A stretch of 64,000 nucleotides of DNA from Sporomusa ovata DSM 2662 (GCF_000445445.1 NZ_ASXP01000004.1:434001-498000); one strand, 5' to 3'; shown: positions 24,624 through 33,924, counted from the first letter of the stretch. Numbers and translations are program-made. Notes: generated by a model from the sequence alone, not told the origin.

Positions 24624-25064
24624 TCAGCAATTTTTTGGCTGTGGAAAGTTCTTGGATAATTTTTCCAGTAGTACTATTAAAAATTGCTGTTCTTCTGGGG
24701 ACAAGTATCCGAGTGGACCGGCTAATTTTCCGACAAACTTGGATTCAGAGTGGTGAAATATGTTTTGTCCTCTATCAGTTAAGCAAATTATTCGTACTCT
24801 GGCATCGGCAGGATCTGCAAAGCGGGAAACGTAACCGGCTTTCTCCAAGCGCACGAGCATTTGCGACATGGTACTGGGGCGAACACCTATCATTTTTGCA
24901 AGAAATCCGGCGGTACATTGCTTCCGTTCCCACACGGTCTTCAATATCCACCACTGAACCTTTGTAATATTTTGATCTGTCGAGTCGAACTTCGGGTTTC
25001 GCAGTTTGCGGTTAATCTTATGAATCAAGGTGTACAGCTGTTCTGTTTTGTCATTTAAAGACAA
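24624..25064 (-). CDS. MarR-family transcriptional regulator
   Basis: A 146-residue winged-helix regulator. The recognition helix region reads K-M-I-G-V-R-P-S-T-M-S-Q-M-L-V-R-L-E-K-A-G-Y-V near residues 61-83, with the wing in A-D-A-R-V-R-I-I-C-L-T-D-R-G. Flanking helices should mediate dimerisation. It lies between the disrupted TonB receptor and the divergent hydrogenase genes. Similar palindromes flank the gene on both sides, suggesting that it autoregulates and controls the receptor, and possibly the hydrogenase. The start is ATG 25064 behind AGGTGA. Confidence 0.9.
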   Translation of the reverse strand: MSLNDKTEQLYTLIHKINRKLRNPKFDSTDQNITKVQWWILKTVWERKQCTAGFLAKMIGVRPSTMSQMLVRLEKAGYVSRFADPADARVRIICLTDRGQNIFHHSESKFVGKLAGPLGYLSPEEQQFLIVLLEKLSKNFPQPKNC

Positions 25065-25084
25065 GGAATCACCTCAGAAAAAAA

Positions 25085-25134
25085 TAGTTAGATAAACTAA
25101 ATATATTTATATTAGTTATTGTTAGTTTAACAAT
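25085..25134. promoter_or_regulatory. MarR-type operators in the marR / hydrogenase intergenic region
   Basis: Two palindromes are visible: TAGTT-AGATA-AACTA (25085-25099) and ATTGTTA-GTT-TAACAAT (25118-25134, perfect 7-bp arms). They lie just upstream of marR. The remaining ~270 bases to the hydrogenase start are AT-rich and hold no other feature I can name. Confidence 0.55.
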
Positions 25135-25418
25135 TAAGATAGTACAACAGGAAAGTTAAATAAATCTGTTATTAAAGTAAATTCACACACCATATAGAAT
25201 ATAGTCAGTATTAAACCGTATCCTTATTCATCAGTTAGTATGGTTATGTTTATTTATATTTGCTGTTTTTGTTTTTATATTTTTTCTACATTGATTATGA
25301 AATTCCTGCCATGTTTAAATAAATATTTAAGCCGGGACGTCTTATTGTTTCTAAATTGTTGTACTTAGTGCAGCGATAAAGTCATATTCTTTAAAAAAAT
25401 AATGAAATGAGGAGCACT

Positions 25419-26333
25419 ATGGAAAAGAAGGATTTTGAAGCTATTTGTCATCAAAAGGTTTGCTCCCCTGATCATAGCTTATCAGCTAGTATTATTCCTG
25501 CCGCCTCTGAACATATCCGGCGTCACAACAAGGTTAAACTACCAGTAATATGGTTGGAAACCAGCGATAGCGGAGACAACAATATCGCCTTTATGAATAC
25601 GACTTATCCCTATCTGCATCAGGTATTTACCGATATGATTAACCTCTTATTCAGCAATACCTTTATGGCCGCTCAGGGTGCAGATGCTCTTGCTTTGTTG
25701 TTTGGCTCGGCCAAAAAATACAAGGGATCGTTCACGCTTGTTGTGGAGGGAGCTATACCAACTCAGAATGATGGCATCTATAACGTGGTGGCCCGAACTA
25801 AAAAAAGAGCAATTACCGCTTTAGAAGCAGTAACTACTCTGGGTGGGATGGCTGAGTACGTTGTAGCCATCGGAACTTGTGCCAGCTTCGGCGGTGCCTC
25901 ATCAGCTGCGCCTAATCTCACAGGCTCGGTTGGAGTCAGCAAGGTATTGAACCGGGAAGTGATAAATGTAAGCGGCTGCCCCGTCAATCCCGATTGGTTT
26001 GTAGGTACACTGGCTCATTTACTCATGTATGGTAAACCGGAACTTGACTCCCTGGGACGTCCCACTCTATTTTACGGTGCTACCGTTCACCGGCACTGCC
26101 AACGCCGTTCTTATTTTGATAACAAAGACTATGCTGAAAAGTTAGGCGATATAGAATGTATGTTTTCTTTAGGCTGCGCGGGGCCGAAAACCAGTGCAGA
26201 CTGCCCCTACCGGCAGTGGACCAACCATGTCAGTTGGCCTGTCAAAGTAAATACGCCATGCATAGGCTGTACCAATCAGGATTTTCCCGATGGTTCTACT
26301 CCCTTCTTTGTTCCCCTACCCCAAAAAAGATAA
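25419..26333 (+). CDS. [NiFe] hydrogenase small subunit, atypical proximal-cluster motif
   Basis: The electron-transfer subunit of an H2-oxidising or evolving [NiFe] hydrogenase. Conserved pieces are P-V-I-W-L-E near residue 42, G-T-C-A-S-F-G-G, S-G-C-P-V-N-P-D-W, then H-R-H-C, C-A-G-P-K and C-I-G-C-T for the distal and medial clusters. The usual C-x2-C after W-L-E is replaced by D50-S-G-D53. There is no Tat signal, so it is probably cytoplasmic. ATG 25419 is preferred because GAGGAG (25409-25414) precedes it; the ATG at 25407 lies before that site. The large subunit follows after 50 bases. No membrane cytochrome or hyp gene is nearby. Confidence 0.9.
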   Translation: MEKKDFEAICHQKVCSPDHSLSASIIPAASEHIRRHNKVKLPVIWLETSDSGDNNIAFMNTTYPYLHQVFTDMINLLFSNTFMAAQGADALALLFGSAKKYKGSFTLVVEGAIPTQNDGIYNVVARTKKRAITALEAVTTLGGMAEYVVAIGTCASFGGASSAAPNLTGSVGVSKVLNREVINVSGCPVNPDWFVGTLAHLLMYGKPELDSLGRPTLFYGATVHRHCQRRSYFDNKDYAEKLGDIECMFSLGCAGPKTSADCPYRQWTNHVSWPVKVNTPCIGCTNQDFPDGSTPFFVPLPQKR

Positions 26334-26383
26334 AAGCACGCAAACTGGTGCTATAGCGGATTCTGCTGCGAAAGGAGATACCT

Positions 26384-27748
26384 ATGAGCCCAAAAAAAAT
26401 CCTGTTTAGCCCTGTTACTCGTCTGAGTGGGCTGTTATCCGTGGAATTAACAATTGAGGATGACATTATTCAGGAAGCTGATGTCAGTTGTACTATGTTT
26501 CGCGGTTTCGAATATATCATGCGTGAGCATCATGTTACTGATGCCGTGTATCTAACGCAGCGGATATGCGGCATATGCTCTACTGCTCACGGAGCTATTG
26601 CCAGTTACTTACTGGATATGCTATATGACAATGAGATTCAGGATAACGCTCAATATTTACGAAACATTATGCTAGGAGCCGATTTTCTTCAAAATCATAT
26701 CCGTCACTTTTATTTCTTTGGTTTGCCAGACTATGTCATTATGCCGAATTATCCGCCGTTTCTTGAGCAAAACTGTAATGACTGTCGTTTAAACGACACA
26801 GATAACCGCAAGGTAGCCTCCCATTATATTAGTGCAGTAAAAGCATCTGCAAAATGCCATCAACTGTTGACACTCTTCGGCGGGAAAGTGCCACACCAGC
26901 ACAGCTTTGTCCACGGAGGCGCAGCGGTAGCTCCAACTGCTGATAAAATTAATCAGGGACTAGCCTTAATCCGGGATATCCGCAATTTTATCAGTGGCTG
27001 TTTGCTGCCTGATACCGAATTAATTGCCCGCTGCTACAAAGATTACTTTTCGATTGGCAGGACTCCGGGACGTTTTCTGTCCTTTGGTCTTTTCCGGTTT
27101 GGGAGTAAAAATGAACAAATTCTTTGGAAAGACGGAGTACTTATTGGTGATCATTACTCCAAGCCAAGGTTAAACCTCCTCCAAGAAGACATAACCCATG
27201 CGTGGTATGAACGTTCTCAGTCCATGGCCAACTCCAGCGTTCAGCCTGCCCCCTATAAACCAGCGGCTTATTCCTGGACAAAAGCAGTACTTTACGATGG
27301 CAGGCATTATGAAGGTGGCCCCCTGGCCCGGATGCTATTTAATGGGTTCTACTCAGGTGGAACGTCAACTATGGATCGAATTGTGGCCCGGTCACTGGAA
27401 ACAGAGCTGATAGCAGAGCTGGTAGAAAAATGGCTTACCGAACTTGAACCCGGTGAACCGCCAATCGAGCAGAATAATAAACTGGTTACAAATCAGGCTA
27501 TTGCTGTAACAGATGCCATGCGGGGCCCATTGCTCCATAGCGCACAAATTAGAGAAGAAAAAGTCGAGTATTATGATATCATCACACCAACTGTCTGGAA
27601 CTTCTCGCCCAAGGATGTAACCGGCCGCCGGGGTCCTGTTGAGTCAGCCCTGGTAGGCACAAGCATTCCAGAGCCTGAATTGAAATACGTTATACCTGGG
27701 CGTATCATTCGTTCCTTTGACCCTTGTATTGCGTGCGCGACTCATTAG
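26384..27748 (+). CDS. [NiFe] hydrogenase large subunit, no C-terminal propeptide
   Basis: A 454-residue catalytic subunit. The L1 motif R-I-C-G-I-C-S-T-A-H (near residue 61) and L2 motif D-P-C-I-A-C-A-T-H supply the four nickel-binding cysteines. The protein stops immediately after the L2 histidine, so the usual cleavable extension is missing and no maturation protease step should be needed. AAAGGAG precedes the ATG. The stop codon overlaps that of the convergent ChlI gene by two bases, and no terminator fits between them. Confidence 0.93.
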   Translation: MSPKKILFSPVTRLSGLLSVELTIEDDIIQEADVSCTMFRGFEYIMREHHVTDAVYLTQRICGICSTAHGAIASYLLDMLYDNEIQDNAQYLRNIMLGADFLQNHIRHFYFFGLPDYVIMPNYPPFLEQNCNDCRLNDTDNRKVASHYISAVKASAKCHQLLTLFGGKVPHQHSFVHGGAAVAPTADKINQGLALIRDIRNFISGCLLPDTELIARCYKDYFSIGRTPGRFLSFGLFRFGSKNEQILWKDGVLIGDHYSKPRLNLLQEDITHAWYERSQSMANSSVQPAPYKPAAYSWTKAVLYDGRHYEGGPLARMLFNGFYSGGTSTMDRIVARSLETELIAELVEKWLTELEPGEPPIEQNNKLVTNQAIAVTDAMRGPLLHSAQIREEKVEYYDIITPTVWNFSPKDVTGRRGPVESALVGTSIPEPELKYVIPGRIIRSFDPCIACATH

Positions 27749-28824
27749 ACAATATGCTGATGATCATGGGAATGCGCATGTTGGTGAGAATGTGAGTGAG
27801 ACATAACTTCCTGCAGTTTTTTCTGGTCTGAACCAATTTCCTGGAAAGGTTTTTTCCGCATGCGGTGCATAAGTGCCAGTTCAACTACTTCGGCCACATC
27901 GGCTTGCTCGACTTTATCGCGGCCATTAAGTGCCGCCAGCGCCTTGGCTGCTTTCAGCATGACTAAGTCGGCCCGGTGACCGTCAACCCCCATTTGAATG
28001 GCAATGTCGGCAATGTTATATAACACTTCATCATCATAACTAACCGTTGGTAACAGTTGCTGCGCTGCCACCAGTTTATCCCGCAGCTTGCCCTGCTCGG
28101 CTTCCCAGATTTTGGCGAATTCCTCCTGATTTTCTTCAAAAGCTGTGCGGCGCTTGATAACATCTACCCGTTTGCCCGGATCAGCAATTCCTTCAATGGT
28201 GACACACAGGCCAAAGCGGTCTAACAGTTGCGGCCTGAGTTCGCCTTCTTCGGGGTTCATGGTACCTACGAGGATAAACTGAGCCGGGTGGGAGAAGGAT
28301 ACGCCTTCCCGTTCCACAGTGTTCACGCCCATAGCCGCTGCGTCCAGCAGTACGTCCACAATGTGGTCATCCAATAAATTGACTTCGTCGACGTAGAGGA
28401 TACTCCGGTTGGCTTCGGCCAGCACGCCAGGCTCAAATTTCTTTTCTCCATGTTTAATGGCATATTCGATATCCAGAGTGCCGACAACCCGGTCTTCGGT
28501 TGCCGATACCGGCAGGTTAACTACTTTCATGGTGCGTTTGGCCCGGGGCAGGATTTTTCCCTGTTCGTAACGCTCATGACATGACGGGCAATGAGTCAGC
28601 GGCTGATCCGGATCACAATGATAAGGACAGTCTGCCACTACTTCGATTTCTGGTAGAAGTTCGGCTAAGGCCCGTACGGCTGTCGATTTGGCAGTTCCTT
28701 TTTCGCCGCGAATGAGTATCCCTGACAACCGGGGATTGATGACGTTGAGCATCAGCCCTTTTTTCATACTTTCCTGACCTACTATGGCCGAAAATGGATA
28801 ATTTACTTGTTTATGATTATGCAT
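27745..28824 (-). CDS. ChlI/BchI-type AAA+ chelatase subunit with His-rich tail
   Basis: A 359-residue AAA+ ATPase of the magnesium-chelatase I family. Walker A is G-E-K-G-T-A-K-S-T (near residue 40) and Walker B is S-I-L-Y-V-D-E-V-N-L-L. The insert with C-x-Y-H-C and C-P-S-C-H suggests a bound metal, and G-T-M-N-P-E-E-G-E-L-R-P-Q follows. The last ~18 residues are about half histidine (S-H-S-H-S-H-Q-H-A-H-S-H). With the ChlD-like gene upstream and cobN further along, it probably powers a CobN-type chelatase rather than bacteriochlorophyll synthesis. AGAGGAG precedes the ATG. Confidence 0.9.
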   Translation of the reverse strand: MHNHKQVNYPFSAIVGQESMKKGLMLNVINPRLSGILIRGEKGTAKSTAVRALAELLPEIEVVADCPYHCDPDQPLTHCPSCHERYEQGKILPRAKRTMKVVNLPVSATEDRVVGTLDIEYAIKHGEKKFEPGVLAEANRSILYVDEVNLLDDHIVDVLLDAAAMGVNTVEREGVSFSHPAQFILVGTMNPEEGELRPQLLDRFGLCVTIEGIADPGKRVDVIKRRTAFEENQEEFAKIWEAEQGKLRDKLVAAQQLLPTVSYDDEVLYNIADIAIQMGVDGHRADLVMLKAAKALAALNGRDKVEQADVAEVVELALMHRMRKKPFQEIGSDQKKLQEVMSHSHSHQHAHSHDHQHIV

Positions 28825-28848
28825 GCTTTCTATCTCCTCTGCTATTTA

Positions 28849-30873
28849 TTATGCTAAAGCTCCGCGTACTAAATCGACCAAACTATCCACTTTAAGCTGT
28901 TCAATGGTGTAGCATTCACCACCAAGCCACACTGCCAATTCTTGTGCTTTACCAAAGGATAATAGTCCTTTTTGTTCAGTATCGACGACAATATATTTGA
29001 TGTCGAACTCTTCCCGCAGGTTATCTGCTACCCGGTGTGCTTCAGCCAGGGGTTTGTCTTTAGCCATGGCAACATTGGCTTTGCCGTCTGACAAAATAAC
29101 GACAATCGGACGCATGTGCGGACTGCGCTTCAATTGCTGCCTGATGACCTCCCGGGCCTTGACCAGACCGGCCGCTAACGGCGTTTTGCCGCCAACCGGC
29201 ATTTCTACCAGACATTTTTGCGCCAATTCCACGCTGTTGGTCGGAGGCAACAGTACTTCGGCCTGCTCGCCTTTAAAGGCAACCATTCCCACTTTATCCC
29301 GTTTCTGATAGGCATCCTGCAAAAGTGACAGGATGGCTCCCTTGGTTTCAATCATCCGCTGTTTGGCTCCCATGGAGCCGCTGGCGTCTACAACAAACAG
29401 CATGAAATTACCAATGCGCTTTTCCCTGACTTTCTCTCTGATATCGCCGGTTTCGATAACTACGGCCATACCGTTCGTTTTACGGCTACGCTGGAAGGGT
29501 GCCGCAGCGCGAATGGTAGCATCAATAGCCAGGTCGTCCCGCTCCCGGTGGCTGGTGCTTTTTACATAGCGCCCCACACTGGAGTCGGTTTTGGTGCGTG
29601 AACGCCGGCCAGATCCCCGGCGTGCCTGACGGTCTTTGTCCATGCTAATTCGTTTGACCGTAAAGGGTTTGCCGATGGAGAATACGACCTCCATGGCTGG
29701 ATTAGCCTCGCTGTTATTGTCTTTGTCCTGATCCTGATCTTTGTTTTCTTCCTGCTCCTCCTCCTGCTCGCCCTCAGGAGGAGGAGGTGGTGGCTGTTTA
29801 TCTTTATCCTGTTCATCCGGCGGGGACTCTTCGTTTTGGTCGTCAGGTGGTTCTGGCTGTTCTTGTTCCTGCTGCTGGGGCGTTTCTGATTCTTCCGGCG
29901 GCTGACGGCGGCGGTGCGCCAGTACCAGCGGGGCAATGTCCAGGATGTCTTCTTCTGTTACCGCCGGGTGACTACGCCAGGCGGCCAGTGCCAGTGCTGC
30001 CCTGACAAGAATAATGTCGGCACGGTGCCCGGCGGCGAAAGACTCCGCGCATAATTGACTAATTTTTGTATAGAGTTCGTCCGCCAAGGTGACAGTCGGT
30101 AACAGGGTTCTGGCTGTCATGACTTTTTCACGCAGTTCAGCCTGTTTAGCCTGCCATGCGGCAATAAATTCACCCGGATTATCTTCAAAAGCTTCACGGC
30201 GTTTGATGATCTCCACCCGGGCTTGCCTGTCAAGCAGTCCCTGCACATCAACACACAACGCAAAGCGGTCTAAGAGCTGCGGCCTAAGATCGCCTTCTTC
30301 CGGATTCATCGTACCCACCAGGATAAATTCCGCCGGATGGGTGACGCTGATGCCTTCCCGCTCGACAACATTAATACCGCTGCCAGCGGCATCAAGCAGC
30401 ACGTCAACAATATGATCATCCAAAAGATTGATTTCATCAATATAGATAATACCCCTGTTGGCTTCTCCCATTAAACCAGGCAGGAATGCCCGGTGTCCGG
30501 CCTTAATGGCTTGTTCAAAATCCAGACTGCCAACAACCCGGTCTTCGGTAGCTGATACCGGAATATCAACAACAGGCACCGGCATAACCCTTGCCGGCAG
30601 ATTTTCTCCCCGGTTGCGGCAATCGTCACAGGCTTTGCCTTTATTTCCTGGCTCACAATGGTACGGGCAGTCTGCCACGGCCAACATATCTGGCAGCATC
30701 TCCGCCAGACCGCGAACAGCTGTCGATTTAGCTGTTCCTTTTTCACCACGAATCAATATCCCTCCCAGGCAGGGATTGACAGCATGGAGCAAAAGCCCCA
30801 GCTGCAATTCCTCCTGCCCGGCCAAAGCGGCAAAGGGATACACGACGCGGCGCTGTTTGTTTGATTTTTCCAT
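28849..30873 (-). CDS. ChlD/BchD-type chelatase subunit (AAA+ plus VWA)
   Basis: A 674-residue protein with an N-terminal AAA+ domain very similar to its ChlI neighbour (G-E-K-G-T-A-K-S-T intact). A Pro/Gln/Glu-rich acidic linker spans about 325-390. The C-terminal VWA domain has the MIDAS motif D-A-S-G-S-M-G near residue 494. In magnesium and cobalt chelatases, I and D form the ATPase rings that drive the large H/N subunit. It lies 24 bases upstream of chlI in the same operon. No chlH-type gene other than cobN is present. Confidence 0.9.
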   Translation of the reverse strand: MEKSNKQRRVVYPFAALAGQEELQLGLLLHAVNPCLGGILIRGEKGTAKSTAVRGLAEMLPDMLAVADCPYHCEPGNKGKACDDCRNRGENLPARVMPVPVVDIPVSATEDRVVGSLDFEQAIKAGHRAFLPGLMGEANRGIIYIDEINLLDDHIVDVLLDAAGSGINVVEREGISVTHPAEFILVGTMNPEEGDLRPQLLDRFALCVDVQGLLDRQARVEIIKRREAFEDNPGEFIAAWQAKQAELREKVMTARTLLPTVTLADELYTKISQLCAESFAAGHRADIILVRAALALAAWRSHPAVTEEDILDIAPLVLAHRRRQPPEESETPQQQEQEQPEPPDDQNEESPPDEQDKDKQPPPPPPEGEQEEEQEENKDQDQDKDNNSEANPAMEVVFSIGKPFTVKRISMDKDRQARRGSGRRSRTKTDSSVGRYVKSTSHRERDDLAIDATIRAAAPFQRSRKTNGMAVVIETGDIREKVREKRIGNFMLFVVDASGSMGAKQRMIETKGAILSLLQDAYQKRDKVGMVAFKGEQAEVLLPPTNSVELAQKCLVEMPVGGKTPLAAGLVKAREVIRQQLKRSPHMRPIVVILSDGKANVAMAKDKPLAEAHRVADNLREEFDIKYIVVDTEQKGLLSFGKAQELAVWLGGECYTIEQLKVDSLVDLVRGALA

Positions 30874-30920
30874 ACTCTCGCCTCTACTTTATTTCACTAT
30901 TTAATCTGTTTTTTACCAAA

Positions 30921-31976
30921 TCAAGGATATACAATAATTCCCTTTGCATCCACATGATAGAATTCTTTTTTCACTTGTTTGTAGACTTCATAAGGGTCAA
31001 TATCCGTAAATTTATCCGGATACATGGCTTTGGCCATATACAACATTCCAATAATACTGCCTTCCGGAGTTGTGCCAATATCTGATGCCAATAATACTAC
31101 TTTGTTCTTCTTAACAGCAGAAAGTTCATTCCAGCCAGGCCGGGATATTATATTGTCATAAATGCCCTTCACTGCGGTCTTGTCTGTGTATCCTTCTCCC
31201 ATTGCCATGTATTTGCTGGAAACTGTTTTTACAATAACCTGGGGATTTTTTTGCAGCACCCACTCTGCGCTGACTTTGGGGTATTTTATATTCTCCTGAC
31301 CGGCAATATTGATACCTCCAGCCAGCCTGACTAACTCGTCACCACCTGTCCCCCGTGCCACAGTGCCATAATCGCCATAGCCCTCAAAATATACGGTAGC
31401 CTTATCCTCTGGTTTAATATCCTTCACCCGGTTTTCAATAATATTTTGGTACTTCATAATAAAGTCAGCATACTTTTGTGCCTTAGTCTCTTTGTTAAAC
31501 AGTTTTCCTAACGTAAGAATCTCATCCTGCAAAATGGAGGGCAGATAGAACTCAAAAAATATAACCGTAATACCGGCGTCTTCCAACTGTTTTATCTGCG
31601 CCGGATTTATATTACTGTTCACAAGCAAGGCATCTGGCCTTGCCTCAATTATTTTTTCCACATTAGGCTGCATAAATGTCCCAAAAACCGCCAGATTGGC
31701 TGCAGCAGGCTCGACTTGTTGTGTACTGTCATTCACGCCGATAATTGTATTAGCAGCACCAATTGCCGTAATCATGTTATAGGTTGAGGAGTTAAGAACA
31801 ATCACCTGTCGCATTTTTGTTGGAAGCTTGATTTCCCTGCCGGTAGAGTCTTTGATAGTTGCGCTGGCTGCCTTGGTGTTGGCAGGTCCTTGCGTTGTTT
31901 CTGTCCGGTTACAAGCGGTAAGCAGCAATACTGCCGCAACGGTCATTAGAACAATCAGGACTATTTTCTTCGTCAT
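30921..31976 (-). CDS. ABC transporter substrate-binding lipoprotein (FecB/BtuF type)
   Basis: The lipobox L-L-T-A-C (Cys near residue 22) marks a lipid-anchored periplasmic binding protein. The fold is that of class III binding proteins (D-S-T-G-R-E-I-K-L-P, then A-I-G-A-A-N-T-I-I-G-V). These bind siderophores, haem or cobalamin for import. It is the last gene of an import operon with ATPase and permease upstream. Neighbouring cobN, chelatase subunits and a TonB receptor suggest a metal-tetrapyrrole or metallophore ligand; the sequence alone does not fix it. Confidence 0.88.
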   Translation of the reverse strand: MTKKIVLIVLMTVAAVLLLTACNRTETTQGPANTKAASATIKDSTGREIKLPTKMRQVIVLNSSTYNMITAIGAANTIIGVNDSTQQVEPAAANLAVFGTFMQPNVEKIIEARPDALLVNSNINPAQIKQLEDAGITVIFFEFYLPSILQDEILTLGKLFNKETKAQKYADFIMKYQNIIENRVKDIKPEDKATVYFEGYGDYGTVARGTGGDELVRLAGGINIAGQENIKYPKVSAEWVLQKNPQVIVKTVSSKYMAMGEGYTDKTAVKGIYDNIISRPGWNELSAVKKNKVVLLASDIGTTPEGSIIGMLYMAKAMYPDKFTDIDPYEVYKQVKKEFYHVDAKGIIVYP

Positions 31977-32007
31977 CCTTTATCCCCTTCCTCAAAGCAA
32001 TGGAATC

Positions 32008-32799
32008 TTAACCTGCATTGTCTTTCAGCGGCTCAATAGGTAATACATAATGGCCGTATCGCGTTTCAATAATCGTAGCCGAAATATTATACACGTCCCG
32101 GATATTGTCTTCGGTAATCACCTGCTCTGGTTTTCCCGCCGCATAAATAGCGCCCTGCTTCAGCATCACCAGGGTATCGGAAAAGCGGGATGCCAGATTC
32201 AAATCATGAACCACCACAATGACTGTCCGCCCTTCGGTCTCAGTCAATCGTTTAATGGTTGCAAAAACCTCGAGTTGATGTCTGACGTCAAGGTTGCTTG
32301 TCGGTTCATCAAACAGAAATATCGCGGGTTGCTGCGCTAACGCACGGGCTACAAACACTTTTTGCTTTTGTCCGCCGCTTAACTGATCAAGCGGCCGCGC
32401 GGCCAAATTTTCTATTCCTAAAAATTTCATAACCTGCGTAACTACCCGGAAATCCTCGTCACTGACTTCCCAGGCAACATGCGGTTTTCTGCCCATCAAT
32501 ACGGTTTCCAGTACGGTAAATGAAAATACATCTCTGGTATTTTGCGGTACATACCCCAGAGCTTTTGCCAGTTCACGGGAGTTTTTCCTGGCAATATCCT
32601 TACCGTCTAAATGTACTGTGCCTGTTTGCGGCTTCAATAAGCGAACCATACATTTTAATAGTGTAGATTTCCCGGCGCCATTGGGACCAACGATACTGAC
32701 AACCTGCCCCTGGTGTACATTCAGGCTCACATCCTTTAATATGGGATGACTATTGTAGGAAAAGCAGACATTTTGTACGGCAATGTTCATATTATCCAC
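32008..32799 (-). CDS. ABC transporter ATPase (FecE/BtuD type)
   Basis: A 263-residue ATPase with Walker A G-P-N-G-A-G-K-S-T (near residue 38), Q-loop, signature L-S-G-G-Q-K-Q-K and Walker B I-F-L-F-D-E-P-T. It belongs to the iron-siderophore / cobalamin branch. It lies between permease and binding-protein genes with short gaps (21 and 31 bases), which indicates one operon transcribed leftward. Confidence 0.92.
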   Translation of the reverse strand: MDNMNIAVQNVCFSYNSHPILKDVSLNVHQGQVVSIVGPNGAGKSTLLKCMVRLLKPQTGTVHLDGKDIARKNSRELAKALGYVPQNTRDVFSFTVLETVLMGRKPHVAWEVSDEDFRVVTQVMKFLGIENLAARPLDQLSGGQKQKVFVARALAQQPAIFLFDEPTSNLDVRHQLEVFATIKRLTETEGRTVIVVVHDLNLASRFSDTLVMLKQGAIYAAGKPEQVITEDNIRDVYNISATIIETRYGHYVLPIEPLKDNAG

Positions 32800-32820
32800 C
32801 TTTTTTCTTATTCGGGATTT

Positions 32821-33924
32821 TTAGTGAAATTGTTTTTTCTTTAAGAGCATATAGAGAAAATACGGCCCACCAATCAAACCAGTCACAATACCAACCGGAA
32901 TCTCTACCGGCGAAACAATAGTCCTGCCTACCGTATCCGCACAAAGTAAGACTAGCGCCCCCATAATACAGGAGCAGGGAATCAAAAACCGGTTGTCACT
33001 ACCGATAAGCATCCGGGATATATGCGGTGCAACCAGGCCGATAAAGCCGATAATACCAGTAAAAGCTACTGTAGCTGAGGCCGCCAGCGTGGCCACTGTA
33101 AGGCAAATAAACTGCAGCCGTTTTATATTTACTCCCAGATTGGTTGCCACTGCTTCACCAGCTGAAAGAGCGTTCATATCCCAGGAGTAGCTCAGTAGAA
33201 TCAGCATACAGATGCTCACAATCGGTATTAATAATCCCACCGTCTGCCAGGTTGCTCCCCACATACCGCCCATCAGCCAGACAACAAGGTCTTTTAAGGC
33301 GTCATTATTGGAAAAATATTTCAATGCCGATACCCCGGCAGAGAAAATATAACCCAAAGCAACCCCGGCCAGCACCAGTGTTGCCGGCGAACCGCCCTTC
33401 ATCCGGGCAAAGCCAATAATAACGAAAATCGTAATAAAACCAAAAACGAAGGCATTAAACGCAATAAAATAGGATCCCATACTGTCAAAGCTGCTGCCCA
33501 ATAACCCTTTTCCCAGTACAATTGCAATGGCTGCACCTAAGGACGCCGCTCCCGACATTCCCAGAGTGTATGGACTCACCAGCGGATTATGGAGAATACC
33601 CTGCATAACAGCCCCCGCCCCCGCCAGGCTGATCCCGGTAAGTACAGCCAGTAATACGCGGGGAAATCTAAGTTTCATTACAATCGTGTCAGCCAAATTG
33701 TTGGTATATTCGTATTGGGTATGGAGCACCTTATTGCTGATAGATTTAACCACATCGCCGACACTGATAGAAGCTGTACCAATGGAAATAGAAAGTAAGG
33801 CCAGCGTTATTAGCAGCAAAAGCAAAGTTACTAAAATAAAATATTTTTTCCCAGTCTGCCTGGTGTATATCTCTTTGAGTTTTGCTGCATCGGTACAAGA
33901 ATGAACGCTATTCATTTCCGACAA
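32821..33924 (-). CDS. FecCD/BtuC-family ABC permease
   Basis: A 367-residue permease with about ten hydrophobic segments. It carries the family hallmarks R-F-P-R-V-L-L-A-V-L-T-G near residue 88, Q-G-I-L-H-N-P-L-V-S-P near residue 110 and G-L-V-A-P-H-I-S-R near residue 290. The start is TTG 33924 or ATG 33915. The promoter region carries half of the leader-hairpin motif seen before cobN. The operon order is permease, ATPase, binding protein. Confidence 0.9.
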   Translation of the reverse strand: MSEMNSVHSCTDAAKLKEIYTRQTGKKYFILVTLLLLLITLALLSISIGTASISVGDVVKSISNKVLHTQYEYTNNLADTIVMKLRFPRVLLAVLTGISLAGAGAVMQGILHNPLVSPYTLGMSGAASLGAAIAIVLGKGLLGSSFDSMGSYFIAFNAFVFGFITIFVIIGFARMKGGSPATLVLAGVALGYIFSAGVSALKYFSNNDALKDLVVWLMGGMWGATWQTVGLLIPIVSICMLILLSYSWDMNALSAGEAVATNLGVNIKRLQFICLTVATLAASATVAFTGIIGFIGLVAPHISRMLIGSDNRFLIPCSCIMGALVLLCADTVGRTIVSPVEIPVGIVTGLIGGPYFLYMLLKKKQFH

